A stretch of 53,142 nt of DNA, from assembly GCA_022340265.1 (NCBI GenBank), contig JAJDOH010000130.1, positions 1 to 53,142 on the forward strand, written 5' to 3'. Source of the DNA: Deltaproteobacteria bacterium. Its GTDB lineage: Bacteria > Desulfobacterota > DSM-4660 > Desulfatiglandales > Desulfatiglandaceae. A program made the translations under genes and the position numbers. The notes beneath the pieces were generated by a model that saw nothing but the letters and a program-made list of their open reading frames with translations, was not told the DNA's origin and did no database searches. The number at the start of each line of letters is the position of its first letter. Within the stretch, counting starts at the first letter, position 1. Of this stretch, positions 9,151 through 19,569 are shown piece by piece.

Positions 9151-9170
9151 GATGGGGACGCCCTTAACTT
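9149..9170 (+). repeat. Left terminal inverted repeat of the element
   Basis: Contains GGGGACGCCCTTAACTT; it is the mirror image of 10177-10198. Confidence 0.75.
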
Positions 9171-10140
9171 ATTAACTTAATATAATTCGAAACCGTACTC
9201 ACAGCCACGCTCGAAATATTCAGCCGACGCGCCATAGGGGCCATACTTACTCCCAACTCGCGTACCGCCCAAAAACATAATAAGCTGCGGGCTTGTACAA
9301 GGTTTTTAAATTTACTCTCACCCCATACCTCTTCCACTGGAATCTCCAGCAAGGTTGCCACCCTCTTTGCAATGAAATCTATATCCATCCTGTTGGCTTT
9401 CAACGCATAATGCGGTCCAGAGGACTCCTCGGCTTTGGATAGCATCTCGGAAACAAAATTACTATCTCCTAGGATCCGCTCGTCACTTTTCATGTGAATT
9501 TTGGACTTTTGCAGTTCCTCACCGATGCTCAGCCCCCTGCACTCCGGATCAAATTGCCTCCCATAAGATCATCCCTCCGCCCCTCATCTATCCCTTTTGC
9601 TATAAATTCCTTGTAATGGCGCCTGGCGTAGCTGACCCGTTTTCCGAAATATCCCAATATCTCTTTGCTGTTCTGCCAGGGGAACTCGCGTTTGCCCATG
9701 ATGACCCCATGACCGCAAAACGGGTATGAGTCCGGATGATCCAGATCCGCCACGAGCATTGACCTCACAGGATTCAAGTGGATATATCTTACCAATCGCG
9801 TAGGTAGCTATCTTCCTGGCACAGCATGGATTTATAACGGTTTTGAAACAGGTGACAGTGCCTATGATGCATTCGGTTGTACCGGACAGCATGGCCGGTC
9901 AAAAGTCGCCGCATCACGGTGGCAACAGGCACCGGGTCGGTCCTCAACAAAAGGTGAAAATGATTTGGGATCAATGACCAAGCATAGCACGACGTTTCCG
10001 TTTCTCCCAGGATAAAACCAAGGTTATTAGCAAAGTCATAGCTGTCTTCGTCATCCTCAAAAAATCCTACGGTGTTCTACGCCTCGCGCTATTATGTGGT
10101 GCAGCGCTCCTAGTGTGTCAATGCGTGATTTTCTGGGCAT
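9164..10140 (-). pseudogene. Y1 (HUH) transposase pseudogene, RAYT/Transposase_17 family
   Basis: Reading the minus strand from ATG 10140 gives MPRKSRIDTLGALHHIIARG, the usual beginning of this family. The catalytic HUH motif follows in IPNHFHLLL and the conserved block in YIHLNPVRS. The C-terminus carries an HTH-like segment (SMAPMARRLNISSVAVSTVSNYIK). The frame is broken near 10058-10064 (an A-run), near 9790-9800 and near 9527, each by a frameshift with the protein similarity resuming in another frame. The full-length product would be about 320 residues. Single-strand transposases of this kind act at hairpin ends. With three lesions this copy is inactive. Confidence 0.85.
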
Positions 10141-10176
10141 GCTGGTCGCAATACCAACAGAAAACCGTTCTGTATG

Positions 10177-10198
10177 AGTTAAGGGCGTCCCCTATCAC
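10177..10198 (-). repeat. Right terminal inverted repeat of the element
   Basis: Contains AAGTTAAGGGCGTCCCC-type sequence in inverted orientation relative to 9149-9170; the match extends outward to TATCAC. Confidence 0.75.
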
Positions 10199-10241
10199 AC
10201 AATACGTATGGTGGTGCTGCCTTCAATTCTTCCCCTAAACG

Positions 10242-11765
10242 TCATAGTTTTCGATCCAGCGTCCGGTACTGAATGGCTTCCGCCACATGGGGAGGCTGCA
10301 AATCCCCGGTTCCTTCCAGATCCGCAATGGTCCGTGCGATCTTCAATATTCGGGCGTGGGCCCTGGCGCTCAAACCGAACCGGTCCATGGCGCGCTCCAG
10401 CAAAAGGCTCGATTCCGAATCGACAGGGCAGTATTTCTTGAGGTGTCGGCTGTTCATCCCCGCATTGTTGAAGATCCTGGTTCTGGAAAACCGCTCCTCC
10501 TGAATTTTTCGCGCCTCCATGACCCTTTCCAGAATGACTTCTGAAGACTCCCCTTCCGATATCCCGGACAGTTCCCGGTAGGGGACGGCGGGCACCTCCA
10601 GGTGAAGGTCGATGCGATCCAGAAGCGGTCCGGATACTTTAGCACGATAACGCTGAATCTGGACCGGCGAGCAGGTACATTCCCTTTTGACGTCGCCTAA
10701 GAATCCGCAGGGGCATGGATTCATGGCGGCCACCAGCATGAAATCCGCGGGGTAACTCACCGTTGAGGTGGCCCGGGAGATAATCACCTGCCCCTCTTCC
10801 ATGGGTTGCCGAAGGACTTCCAGAACATTTCGCCTGAACTCCGGCAATTCGTCCAGAAACAATACACCGTGATGTGCCAGGCTCACCTGTCCCGGTTTGG
10901 GGTGCTGGCCGCCACCGATGAGTCCGGCATCGCTGATGGTATGATGAGGCGCTTGAAAAGGCCTTATGGTAATCAATCCGGCGCCATTGGGCATCAGCCC
11001 CATCACACTGTAAATCTTTGAGGTTTCAAGGGACTCTTCAAAGCGAAGGGGCGGCAGGATGGTGGGAAGTCGTTTGGCCAGCATGGTCTTACCGGAGCCA
11101 GGAGGCCCGATCATGATGACGTTGTGGCCTCCGGCGGCGGCGATTTCCAGTGCCCGTTTGGCGTGCTCCTGCCCCCGCACATCCATGAAATCCACCTCGA
11201 AGGCAGCCCGCTCGAAGAAGTGGTCTATTTCGGACCGGACCGGATTTACTTTAACGTCACCCTTCAGAGCACTGATCACCTGGGACAGGGTTCTTACCGG
11301 AAAAATGGGGATACCGTCCACAACGGCCGCCTCGCCGGCGTTTTCCGCGGGAAGAAAGATGCCTTTCAATCCCCTTTCCCTGGCGGCGATGGCCATTGAC
11401 AGAACGCCCCTGACCGGTCGGATCATACCGTCAAGGGCCAGTTCGCCCAGAAAAATATGGTCCGCATAATCAGCGGTTTCCATGAGGCCCGTTGCGGCGA
11501 GAATACCCAGGGCCATGGGAAGATCAAAGGCGGTACCCTCTTTCTTGATGTCCGCGGGAGCCAGATTGACCGTAATCCGGTCGGAGGGAAAATGGTAACC
11601 CGAATTGGTTACCGCGGCTTTGACCCGTTCTTTGCTTTCCCTGACGGCACCTTCCGGTAAACCCACGGTGGAAAAAGAAGGGAGCCCCCGTGCAATGTCC
11701 ACCTCAACTTCCACCACATAAGCATCGATGCCGATAACGGCGCTACTGAGGACTTTGGCCAGCAT
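10242..11765 (-). CDS. comM: YifB/ComM family Mg-chelatase-like AAA+ ATPase
   Basis: 507 residues, the family's usual size. The N-terminal ChlI-like domain (about 20-145, [25 protein letters not shown]) is followed by an AAA+ core with Walker A GPPGSGKT near residue 220, Walker B VLFLDELPEF near 300, and a C-terminal lid ending in ALRTADLE-like sequence (IARTIADLEGTGD). ComM is a hexameric helicase that promotes branch migration when transformed DNA is integrated. The ATG has GGGAGG about 12 bases upstream. A decayed second copy of its first third lies 1.1 kb away at 12811-13430. The gene directly abuts the degenerate transposase element. Confidence 0.92.
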   Translation of the reverse strand: MLAKVLSSAVIGIDAYVVEVEVDIARGLPSFSTVGLPEGAVRESKERVKAAVTNSGYHFPSDRITVNLAPADIKKEGTAFDLPMALGILAATGLMETADYADHIFLGELALDGMIRPVRGVLSMAIAARERGLKGIFLPAENAGEAAVVDGIPIFPVRTLSQVISALKGDVKVNPVRSEIDHFFERAAFEVDFMDVRGQEHAKRALEIAAAGGHNVIMIGPPGSGKTMLAKRLPTILPPLRFEESLETSKIYSVMGLMPNGAGLITIRPFQAPHHTISDAGLIGGGQHPKPGQVSLAHHGVLFLDELPEFRRNVLEVLRQPMEEGQVIISRATSTVSYPADFMLVAAMNPCPCGFLGDVKRECTCSPVQIQRYRAKVSGPLLDRIDLHLEVPAVPYRELSGISEGESSEVILERVMEARKIQEERFSRTRIFNNAGMNSRHLKKYCPVDSESSLLLERAMDRFGLSARAHARILKIARTIADLEGTGDLQPPHVAEAIQYRTLDRKL

Positions 11766-11917
11766 TTAAGAAGTGTTTCCTCCCTGAAGCGGTGGACGCA
11801 GGATGCCAAAAGGGCAACGAAAGGCGTATGAACAGCAGTACCTGAAAACTTTTCGAACGATCGGGAAACACGATTATTGCATGGAACTTTGAGGGTACAG
11901 ACCTTGAGAAGACTATT

Positions 11918-11965
11918 ATTTTTTGTATTTAGCACAATAGGTTATATATTGTAAAGTATATTTTT
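11918..11965. repeat. Conserved promoter-region block, copy 1 (upstream of comM)
   Basis: The block around TAGCACAATAGGTTATATAT and the following TTGTAAAGTATATTTT recurs at 13561-13625 with a few changes. In both places it lies about 165 bp from the comM start or start relic, although the sequence in between has diverged. Confidence 0.6.
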
Positions 11966-12017
11966 TTATGGGGGAAATAGTGGGGAAAATAGGGACGTAT
12001 TTCAGATTACAAGTTTA

Positions 12018-12429
12018 TATGCCACACAAATGCAGTATTGCGGCAATTCCCAGGGCAGCTTATCTAATCCAAAACTACCTCAGCGGACGGCATTTTTTTC
12101 GAGTGGGCGAATTAAGCAAGAGCCTCGGCAAAAAATAGTGACACAAGATTGTGCAGGGTTTCCATGCTGCACTAAAGACCACCTTAGCAAAGTTTTGGAT
12201 GTAAAACCAGACACTTTCATGGAAAGAATTTACAGGGGTTTTTATCCTGAGTATGGAAAGATCGGGGTTAATCGTGTTTTTACTGAGCATCAGATTGCGG
12301 AAAGGTATTTATCCGGAGCCAAAGAACCGGTTGGGCGACAAGCGGCGGTTCACATACGAGGAGGCGGCTGAGATCATGCGGATCACTCAAGCGATGGCCG
12401 CACCTAAATATCATCCAAGGAAACAATGA
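12018..12429 (+). pseudogene. Unidentified decayed gene
   Basis: Three consecutive coding-like pieces lie in different frames. The first is MPHKCSIAAIPRAAYLIQNY through VGELSKSLGKK from 12018. The second contains DHLSKVLDVKPDTFMERI and VFTEHQIAERYL at about 12180-12320. The third is GDKRRFTYEEAAEIMRIT through PRKQ with a stop near 12429. Their residue use looks coding and they join by frameshifts, so I read this as one broken gene of about 135 codons. The family is not recognised; a small DNA-binding protein is possible but unproven. It sits between the two comM copies. Confidence 0.35.
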
Positions 12430-12672
12430 TGGATGCACTCTGGGCACGGCATATATCCTTATGAAATTTGTTTTCTTTTCAGGTGGCAATCGACTTGATA
12501 TTGTGACCTTTCATATGCATTAGGTTATTCGTAAAGTGGCCAAAGCCGTCCGCAAGGTGCTGGATGAGGCCAAAAGCTAAGCTTGTACATTATTATCCCA
12601 GCATTGCGCATGGAAATCTTTGTAAATACCAAAAGAATTTGAAAATTTATTTTACGGTGATGTGAGGTGAAA
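12430..12672. other. Short non-coding or decayed stretch
   Basis: No intact gene is seen. A short C-terminal-like frame (VIRKVAKAVRKVLDEAKS, about 12526-12582) ends in TAA and could be another relic. The sequence is more AT-rich than its surroundings. Confidence 0.3.
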
Positions 12673-12798
12673 ATGTTCAACGATGTTTCAAAAGAAAATC
12701 TGCTTCAAGAGCTCCAAGATCTGAAGGGAAAATCATTCATCAGAGACGAATTGGTTACTCTTTTATGTGAAGCCATACGGGAATCATCCCTTCGCTAA
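12673..12798 (+). CDS. Small ORF, 41 aa, unknown
   Basis: Begins MFNDVSKENLLQELQDLKGK and ends ESSLR. An AGGTGA sequence lies just upstream of the ATG. The product would be a charged, helix-prone peptide with leucine spacing (LLQELQDL). It lies next to the break point of the decayed comM copy. It may be a genuine small protein, an antitoxin-like fragment or chance; no family is recognised. Confidence 0.3.
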   Translation: MFNDVSKENLLQELQDLKGKSFIRDELVTLLCEAIRESSLR

Positions 12799-12810
12799 AA
12801 GGAACTGGAT

Positions 12811-13430
12811 TCAATAATGAATGGTTCTAAATCCGTACTCGGACAAAAAGGTTTTGAGGAATCCGCACGCGCTATCTTCGACCATGAAGTGGTTGATTTC
12901 AGATGGAACCGGACATACCTTAACGGCACCTTTTAAGGCGCTGATCACCCAGGACAGGATTTCGACCGGAAAAATGGGAATGCCATCAACCACCGCTGCC
13001 TCGCTCGCATTTTCCGCGGGAAGGAAAATACCTTTCACACCGATGTCTCTGGCGGCGATGGCCATTGACAGGGCACCCTTTATGGGGCGGATCATGCCAT
13101 CGAGGGCCAGCTCCCCCAAAAATGTAATGCGATTTTTCGAGCAGGCCGGTGGCGGCTAAAATCCCCAAGGCCATGGGAAAATCAAAAGCAGAACCTTCTT
13201 TTTTGATGTCTGCCGGAGCCAGATTCTCGGTAATCCGGTCGGAGGGAAAATGGTAACCCGAATTGGTTACCGCGGCTTTAACCCGTTCTTTGCTTTCCCT
13301 GACGGCACCTTCCGGTAGACCCACGGTGGTAAAAGAGGGGAGCCCCCGTGCAATGTCGACCTCAACATCCACCACATAAGCATCAGTGCCGATAACAGCG
13401 CTACTGAGAAATTTTGGCCAGTATTTATAA
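12811..13430 (-). pseudogene. Decayed partial duplicate of comM (5' third)
   Basis: On the minus strand two frames match residues about 1-180 of the intact Com[21 protein letters not shown] through [15 protein letters not shown], then [20 protein letters not shown] through EINHF. Nucleotide similarity to 11225-11765 is high, with stretches of 60 or more identical bases near 13240-13300. The start codon has become ATA, one base is inserted near codon 5, and about 14 bases are missing near 13130, which shifts the frame. After EINHF the similarity stops abruptly at about 12885. This copy cannot make a working ATPase because the AAA+ core is absent. Confidence 0.9.
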
Positions 13431-13560
13431 CACGACCTTTCTTTAAGAGAAATGGTGACCGATGATTCAAGCGTTTTATACCGGCAAAAGGCGTTTGGCC
13501 CGAAGAGACCATAAGCGCCTTGGGAACAAGATGATCCCAATGGAATCTCCAGGTTAAAGG

Positions 13561-13625
13561 TTTTGTATTTTTTTATGCTTTACATCTAGCATAATAGGTT
13601 GTATATTGTAAAATTTATTTTAATA
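13561..13625. repeat. Conserved promoter-region block, copy 2 (upstream of rpoZ)
   Basis: Contains TAGCATAATAGGTTGTATAT followed by TTGTAAAATTTATTTT; it matches 11918-11965 and contains the predicted rpoZ promoter. Confidence 0.6.
13579..13607 (+). promoter_or_regulatory. Predicted sigma70 promoter for rpoZ-dnaJ
   Basis: TTTACA (13579-13584) is separated by 17 bases from TATATT (13602-13607). The start of rpoZ lies about 70 bp downstream. Confidence 0.55.
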
Positions 13626-13684
13626 TGGATGCTTTTTCCGTCTTGGCAGGCGGGGTTTAGGTCAAAACATTTTAGGAGAACATA

Positions 13685-15120
<1,436 letters not shown>

Positions 15121-15297
15121 TTGCGCAGGACATCTTCATTCAGCGACCATTTTGCTGAAAATATCAGGCGCTTTAACCGGCACTTAAATGAAGCTGCAGT
15201 ATCGCCGTATATTTGATCTTAAAATCGGAGTTTACATTATTATGAAATGGTGATAGGGAGATATCGCCAATTTCTTGTCTTTTGGATGGAGAGGATA

Positions 15298-15663
15298 ATG
15301 CTAAACAAAAATGATTTAGATTATTTCAAAGATTTTCTGACGAAAAGATTAGATGAACTCCTTGACGAAGCGAACAAGACCGTCAGCGGCATGACAGACC
15401 ATCGGGATAATTTTGCCGATCCCACGGACAGAGCCACTATGGAGTCAGAAAGGAATTTTACGCTTCGGATCAGGGACAGGGAAAGAAGATTGATCGTAAA
15501 AATAAAAGAGGCTCTGAACAGAATTGAGAACGGGACATTCGGTATTTGTGAAGAATGCGGCGAAGACATTTCAGAACAACGATTAAAGGCACGCCCGGTG
15601 ACCACCCTGTGTATCAATTGCAAAAAAAATCAGGAAAGCGAAGAAAAGTTGAAGGGACTTTAG
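15298..15663 (+). CDS. dksA: DksA/TraR-family zinc-finger regulator
   Basis: 121 residues. The start at 15298 is preferred over an upstream in-frame start at 15247 because GGAGAGG lies four to ten bases before it. A coiled coil (about 5-75) with acidic tip residues near DPTDRATMESER is followed by the zinc finger CEECGEDISEQRLKA...CINCKK (C-X2-C-X17-C-X2-C). DksA reaches into the secondary channel of RNA polymerase and, with ppGpp, retunes promoters in starvation. It may be one of several paralogues in this genome. Confidence 0.88.
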   Translation: MLNKNDLDYFKDFLTKRLDELLDEANKTVSGMTDHRDNFADPTDRATMESERNFTLRIRDRERRLIVKIKEALNRIENGTFGICEECGEDISEQRLKARPVTTLCINCKKNQESEEKLKGL

Positions 15664-15850
15664 CGTTTCCAGATTTACCAGACCGATCACTTTGAAATAA
15701 CGGCATTCGGAAATCCAGGGAGCCCTTCTCTTGTTAGATTAGCGGCGGCGGGCGAGTTTGCCGGAACAGGCCTCGTTGAAAGGCTGTTCCGCTAGAAAAG
15801 ATCAGCAAATTCTGAAGGGTAAATCCTGCTCCCCGTCATAGGATGGCTCC

Positions 15851-18553
15851 GTGTCCGAAACCACAAAAAAGCCACACAAGAAAAAATCACAGGAAATCCA
15901 CGAAGAGGTCATCACAACCCATGTCAATGCTGACTTTGATGCCCTCGCCTCAATGCTGGCCGCCAGCAAGCTGTATCCCGGCGCATCGCTTGCTTTTCCC
16001 GGCTCCCAGGAAAAAAATCTCAGAAATTTCTTTCTGAATTCAACCTTTTATCTTCTGAATATCACCAAAGTCAGAAATATCGACATTGATGCCGTCAAAC
16101 GGCTGATCCTGGTGGATACCCGGCAGAAAGGACGTATCGGAGACTTTGCACGATTGGCGGATCGTAAAGATGTGGAGATCCACATCTACGATCATCATCC
16201 CGACGCTTCCGACGATGTACACGGCCAACTGGAAATCGTTCGCAAAATCGGCTCAAACACGGCGCTGATGGTTGGCATCATTCGAAAAAAGCAGATTCCC
16301 GTCTCACCGGAAGAAGCCACCGTCATGTGTCTGGGGATTCATGAAGATACCGGCAGCTTCACTTTTTCATCCACCACCAGTGAAGATTACGATGCAGCGG
16401 CCTGGCTTGCGGCACAGGGGGCCGACCACAACGTCATCTCGGACATGCTGACCCGTGAACTCACCACCGAAAACCTCTGGCTACTAAACGACCTGATGCA
16501 ATCGGCCACCACCCGAATCGTCAATGGGACGGAAATTGTCATCACCAAAGTGATCACGGATGAATTCGTACCGGATTTTGCCGTTCTGGTACACCGCTTC
16601 ATGGAAATGGAGAGTCTCAAGGTCGTCTTTGCACTGGCTCAGATGGAAAACCGCATTTTCCTGGTAGCGCGAAGCCGTTCGGAAACAGTGGATGCCGGCG
16701 AAATTGCCAGCGCATTCGGTGGCGGAGGCCACCCCGAGGCAGCCTCCGCAACCATTAAAGACCAGACGCTCATACAGGTGGAACGGACATTGGATGCCCT
16801 GCTGATCAGCCGTATCAGACAGCGCAGGAAAGCCGGGGACATGATGTCGTCCCCGGTCATCGGAATCCACCCTGATGACACTGTTGACAAAGCGGCCGAT
16901 TATATGACCCGTTACAATATCAATGTGCTCATGGTGATGAATGATGACGGCCTTTCCGGTTACATCACCCGGCAGATTGTTGAAAAAGCGGCTTACCTGG
17001 GGCTCGGAGACCGAAAGGTGTGCGACTATATGAACATTGAATTCGCCACCGTTCATCCCGATGCCTCACTGAAACAAATTCAGGATCTGATTATCCGCGG
17101 CAGACTGAGGATTCTTCCGGTGGTTGAAAACCGACAGGTGAAAGGGGTGATTACCCGTACGGACCTTCTGAACATCCTGGTCGGCAACCCGCTGGTCCCT
17201 GACGTCCTCCAGGACAGTAAAAGAGGCGGTTCTATGGTCCGTAAACGCAACCTGGGCGGCATGCTGAAGGAACGGCTCCCCAAAAAAGTGATGGTTATTT
17301 TGAAAGAATTCGGGAAAATTGCCGATTCCCAGGGCTACGGAATCTATCTTGTGGGGGGGCTGGTCAGGGACATCTTTCTGAAATTTGACAACCTGGATGT
17401 GGATATCGTCATTGAAGGCGACGGCATTAAATTTGCGCGCGAATTCGCCAAAAGTCACCCCGCACGCGTACGAAGCCACCAGAAATTCGGAACCGCCGTA
17501 CTCATTTTCCCGGACGGATTCAAGGTGGATGTGGCCACTGCGCGGATAGAATATTATAAATCCCCCGGAGCACCTCCCATCGTTGAAACAAGCTCATTGA
17601 AACTGGATCTTTACCGTCGGGATTTTACCATGAATACGTTGGCGATCAGCTTGAGTAAGCGTTCTTTCGGCACCCTCATTGACTATTTCGGAGCTCAGAA
17701 GGATATCAAAGACAAAGCACTTCGAGTGCTGCACAACCTAAGTTTTGTGGAAGATCCCACCCGCATGCTGCGGGCCATACGATTTGAACAACGATTTGGT
17801 TTTACCATTGGAAAACTGACGCTGGCGCTCATGAAAACCGCTGCCAGGATGGACTGGACCGACAGCCAGGCATCGCGCCGAATGCTCGGGGAGCTGAAAC
17901 TCATCCTTAAGGAGCAAAACCCCATCAGCGCCCTGGTTCGACTGAAAGAATTCGACCTTCTGAAATTTGCATCCCCGCACCTGGATTTGAACGATGGCAT
18001 CAAGAATTTGCTGGAAGAAATCAATGAAGTGATTGCCTGGTATCATCTCCTTTTTCTGGAAGAACCCATAACGGAATGGAAAGTTCACTGGTACGGGCTT
18101 ACCAGCGGCATGGACAAGGAGAACTTCGAAAGACTGACCCATGAAATCGGGGCCGGGAGCCTTTCGCCCCGCGGTCAGACGGAACAGCAGTTCATGGATA
18201 CCCTCTTTCGGTTTGACGGAAGCGACTATGAGCTTTTTGCAATACTGAGGTCTTATGATACGGAGATGCTGCTGTATTTGATGGCAAAAGCAAAAAATGA
18301 GCGAATGAAGCGGTTGCTTTCCCACTTCTTCACCCAGCTGAAGGGAAAAAAGATTCGCATAGACGGCAATGATCTGTTAAAGATGGGGTTTCAGCCGGGA
18401 CCCATTTACAAAGAGATTTTTGAAAGACTGCTGGAAGCCCGCATGAATCAGCAGACACAGACAAAAAAGGATGAAATAGCGCTTGTCAAACAGGAATTTG
18501 GAGATCTGCGGGTTTCTAAATCACGGAATAAAATATCGAAAGGGGATACGTAA
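15851..18553 (+). CDS. DHH phosphoesterase-CBS-tRNA nucleotidyltransferase fusion protein
   Basis: 900 residues in three modules. Residues 20-310 form a DHH/DHHA1 phosphoesterase (HVNADFDALAS, DHHPDAS near 116, GGGGHPEAASA near 291). Residues about 325-445 form a CBS pair, an adenosine-nucleotide sensor. Residues about 495-760 form a class II poly(A)-polymerase/tRNA nucleotidyltransferase head (YLVGGLVRDIFL, catalytic DVDIV, RRDFTMNTLAI, RMLRAIRFEQRFGF). Related fusions occur in Desulfobacterota and may be A-adding tRNA repair enzymes that pair with a separate CC-adding enzyme. The GTG start has AGGATGG upstream; trpS follows after 3 bp. Which substrates the DHH part cleaves is not known. Confidence 0.85.
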   Translation: MSETTKKPHKKKSQEIHEEVITTHVNADFDALASMLAASKLYPGASLAFPGSQEKNLRNFFLNSTFYLLNITKVRNIDIDAVKRLILVDTRQKGRIGDFARLADRKDVEIHIYDHHPDASDDVHGQLEIVRKIGSNTALMVGIIRKKQIPVSPEEATVMCLGIHEDTGSFTFSSTTSEDYDAAAWLAAQGADHNVISDMLTRELTTENLWLLNDLMQSATTRIVNGTEIVITKVITDEFVPDFAVLVHRFMEMESLKVVFALAQMENRIFLVARSRSETVDAGEIASAFGGGGHPEAASATIKDQTLIQVERTLDALLISRIRQRRKAGDMMSSPVIGIHPDDTVDKAADYMTRYNINVLMVMNDDGLSGYITRQIVEKAAYLGLGDRKVCDYMNIEFATVHPDASLKQIQDLIIRGRLRILPVVENRQVKGVITRTDLLNILVGNPLVPDVLQDSKRGGSMVRKRNLGGMLKERLPKKVMVILKEFGKIADSQGYGIYLVGGLVRDIFLKFDNLDVDIVIEGDGIKFAREFAKSHPARVRSHQKFGTAVLIFPDGFKVDVATARIEYYKSPGAPPIVETSSLKLDLYRRDFTMNTLAISLSKRSFGTLIDYFGAQKDIKDKALRVLHNLSFVEDPTRMLRAIRFEQRFGFTIGKLTLALMKTAARMDWTDSQASRRMLGELKLILKEQNPISALVRLKEFDLLKFASPHLDLNDGIKNLLEEINEVIAWYHLLFLEEPITEWKVHWYGLTSGMDKENFERLTHEIGAGSLSPRGQTEQQFMDTLFRFDGSDYELFAILRSYDTEMLLYLMAKAKNERMKRLLSHFFTQLKGKKIRIDGNDLLKMGFQPGPIYKEIFERLLEARMNQQTQTKKDEIALVKQEFGDLRVSKSRNKISKGDT

Positions 18554-18556
18554 GGA

Positions 18557-19540
18557 ATGGCAAAAGGGAGAATCGTCAGCGGCATGAGACCCACCGGCAA
18601 ACTACACCTGGGGCATTTGCGCGGTGCGTTACTGAACTGGAAAAAGCTTCAGGAGGAATTTCAGTGTTTTTATTTTATCGCGGACTGGCATGCGCTCACC
18701 AGTGACTATGCCGATACGAAAATCATTAAGGAAAGCACCTATGAAATTATCATGGACTGGATTTCCGTGGGACTTGATCCGGAAAAATCCACATTTTTCG
18801 TTCAGTCGGATATCAAAGAACATGCGGAGCTCTTTCTGCTCTTCTCCATGTTCACCCCATTGCCCTGGCTGGAACGGAATCCCACCTATAAGGAACAGCT
18901 GAAAGAACTGAGCCACAAGGATCTTTTCACCTACGGTTTCCTGGGCTATCCGGTACTTCAGGCCGCGGACATATTGATGTATAAGGCCATCGGGGTTCCG
19001 GTGGGAGAAGACCAGGCGCCCCATGTGGAGTTGACGAGGGAAATTGCCAGGCGGTTCAATCATATCTATGGCGAAACATTCCCTGTCCCAAAGGTTCTTC
19101 TGACACCCACATCGAAGCTTCTGGGAATGGATCGCCGAAAAATGAGCAAGAGTTACGGCAATGCCATTTTTCTCACGGATACGGACAAGGAAATCGACAT
19201 CAAGGTCGGACAGATGATAACGGATCCCCAGCGGGCACGCAAAACGGACCCTGGAGATCCGGAGATTTGCAACGTTTATGGCTTCCACGAGATTTACACC
19301 GATGAAAAGACCTGCCGGAACATTGAGGAAGCCTGCAAATCGGCTGAAATAGGGTGTGTCCAATGCAAAAAAATGATGGCCGAAGGCCTCAAAGAAGGAC
19401 TCGCTCCCATAAGGGCCAAGAGAAAAGAGCTGGAAACCCGGTCGGACAAAGTCAAAGAAATCATAAACGACGGTAACGAACGCGCCCGATCCATTGCCAG
19501 GGAAACCATGATACAGGTAAGGGAGGCCGTGAAAATCTAG
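18557..19540 (+). CDS. trpS: Tryptophanyl-tRNA synthetase
   Basis: 327 residues, normal for a bacterial class I TrpRS. The HIGH-type motif is HLGH (residues 17-20) after RPTGK, and KMSKS is at about 195-199 in GMDRRKMSKSYGNAI. The enzyme charges tRNA-Trp. It starts immediately after the DHH/CBS fusion gene and is followed by scpA after 29 bp, so these genes are probably cotranscribed. Confidence 0.96.
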   Translation: MAKGRIVSGMRPTGKLHLGHLRGALLNWKKLQEEFQCFYFIADWHALTSDYADTKIIKESTYEIIMDWISVGLDPEKSTFFVQSDIKEHAELFLLFSMFTPLPWLERNPTYKEQLKELSHKDLFTYGFLGYPVLQAADILMYKAIGVPVGEDQAPHVELTREIARRFNHIYGETFPVPKVLLTPTSKLLGMDRRKMSKSYGNAIFLTDTDKEIDIKVGQMITDPQRARKTDPGDPEICNVYGFHEIYTDEKTCRNIEEACKSAEIGCVQCKKMMAEGLKEGLAPIRAKRKELETRSDKVKEIINDGNERARSIARETMIQVREAVKI

Positions 19541-19569
19541 TTTTTATAAGCCGTTAACCGTAGGTCTGG

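Larger units (their letters stand above)
9149..10198. mobile_element. Degenerate IS200-like/RAYT-type element with terminal inverted repeats
   Basis: The left end (9149-9170) reads GTGATGGGGACGCCCTTAAC and the right end (10177-10198) is its inverted copy with one extra A, so both ends share about 21 matching bases. Between them lies only a decayed Y1 transposase gene on the minus strand, whose stop codon falls inside the left repeat. The element is about 1.05 kb. It interrupts the ferredoxin fragment on one side and abuts the end of comM on the other. Confidence 0.75.

Noticed and set aside
12030-12371. 113-codon ORF as an intact gene
   Set aside because: Coding-like similarity shifts frame at both ends, so it is better described as part of a decayed gene.
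12540-12560. Shared 15-mer AAAGCCGTCCGCAAG near 12545 and near 49048
   Set aside because: Only 15 bases match and the flanks differ; likely chance in coding-like basic sequence.
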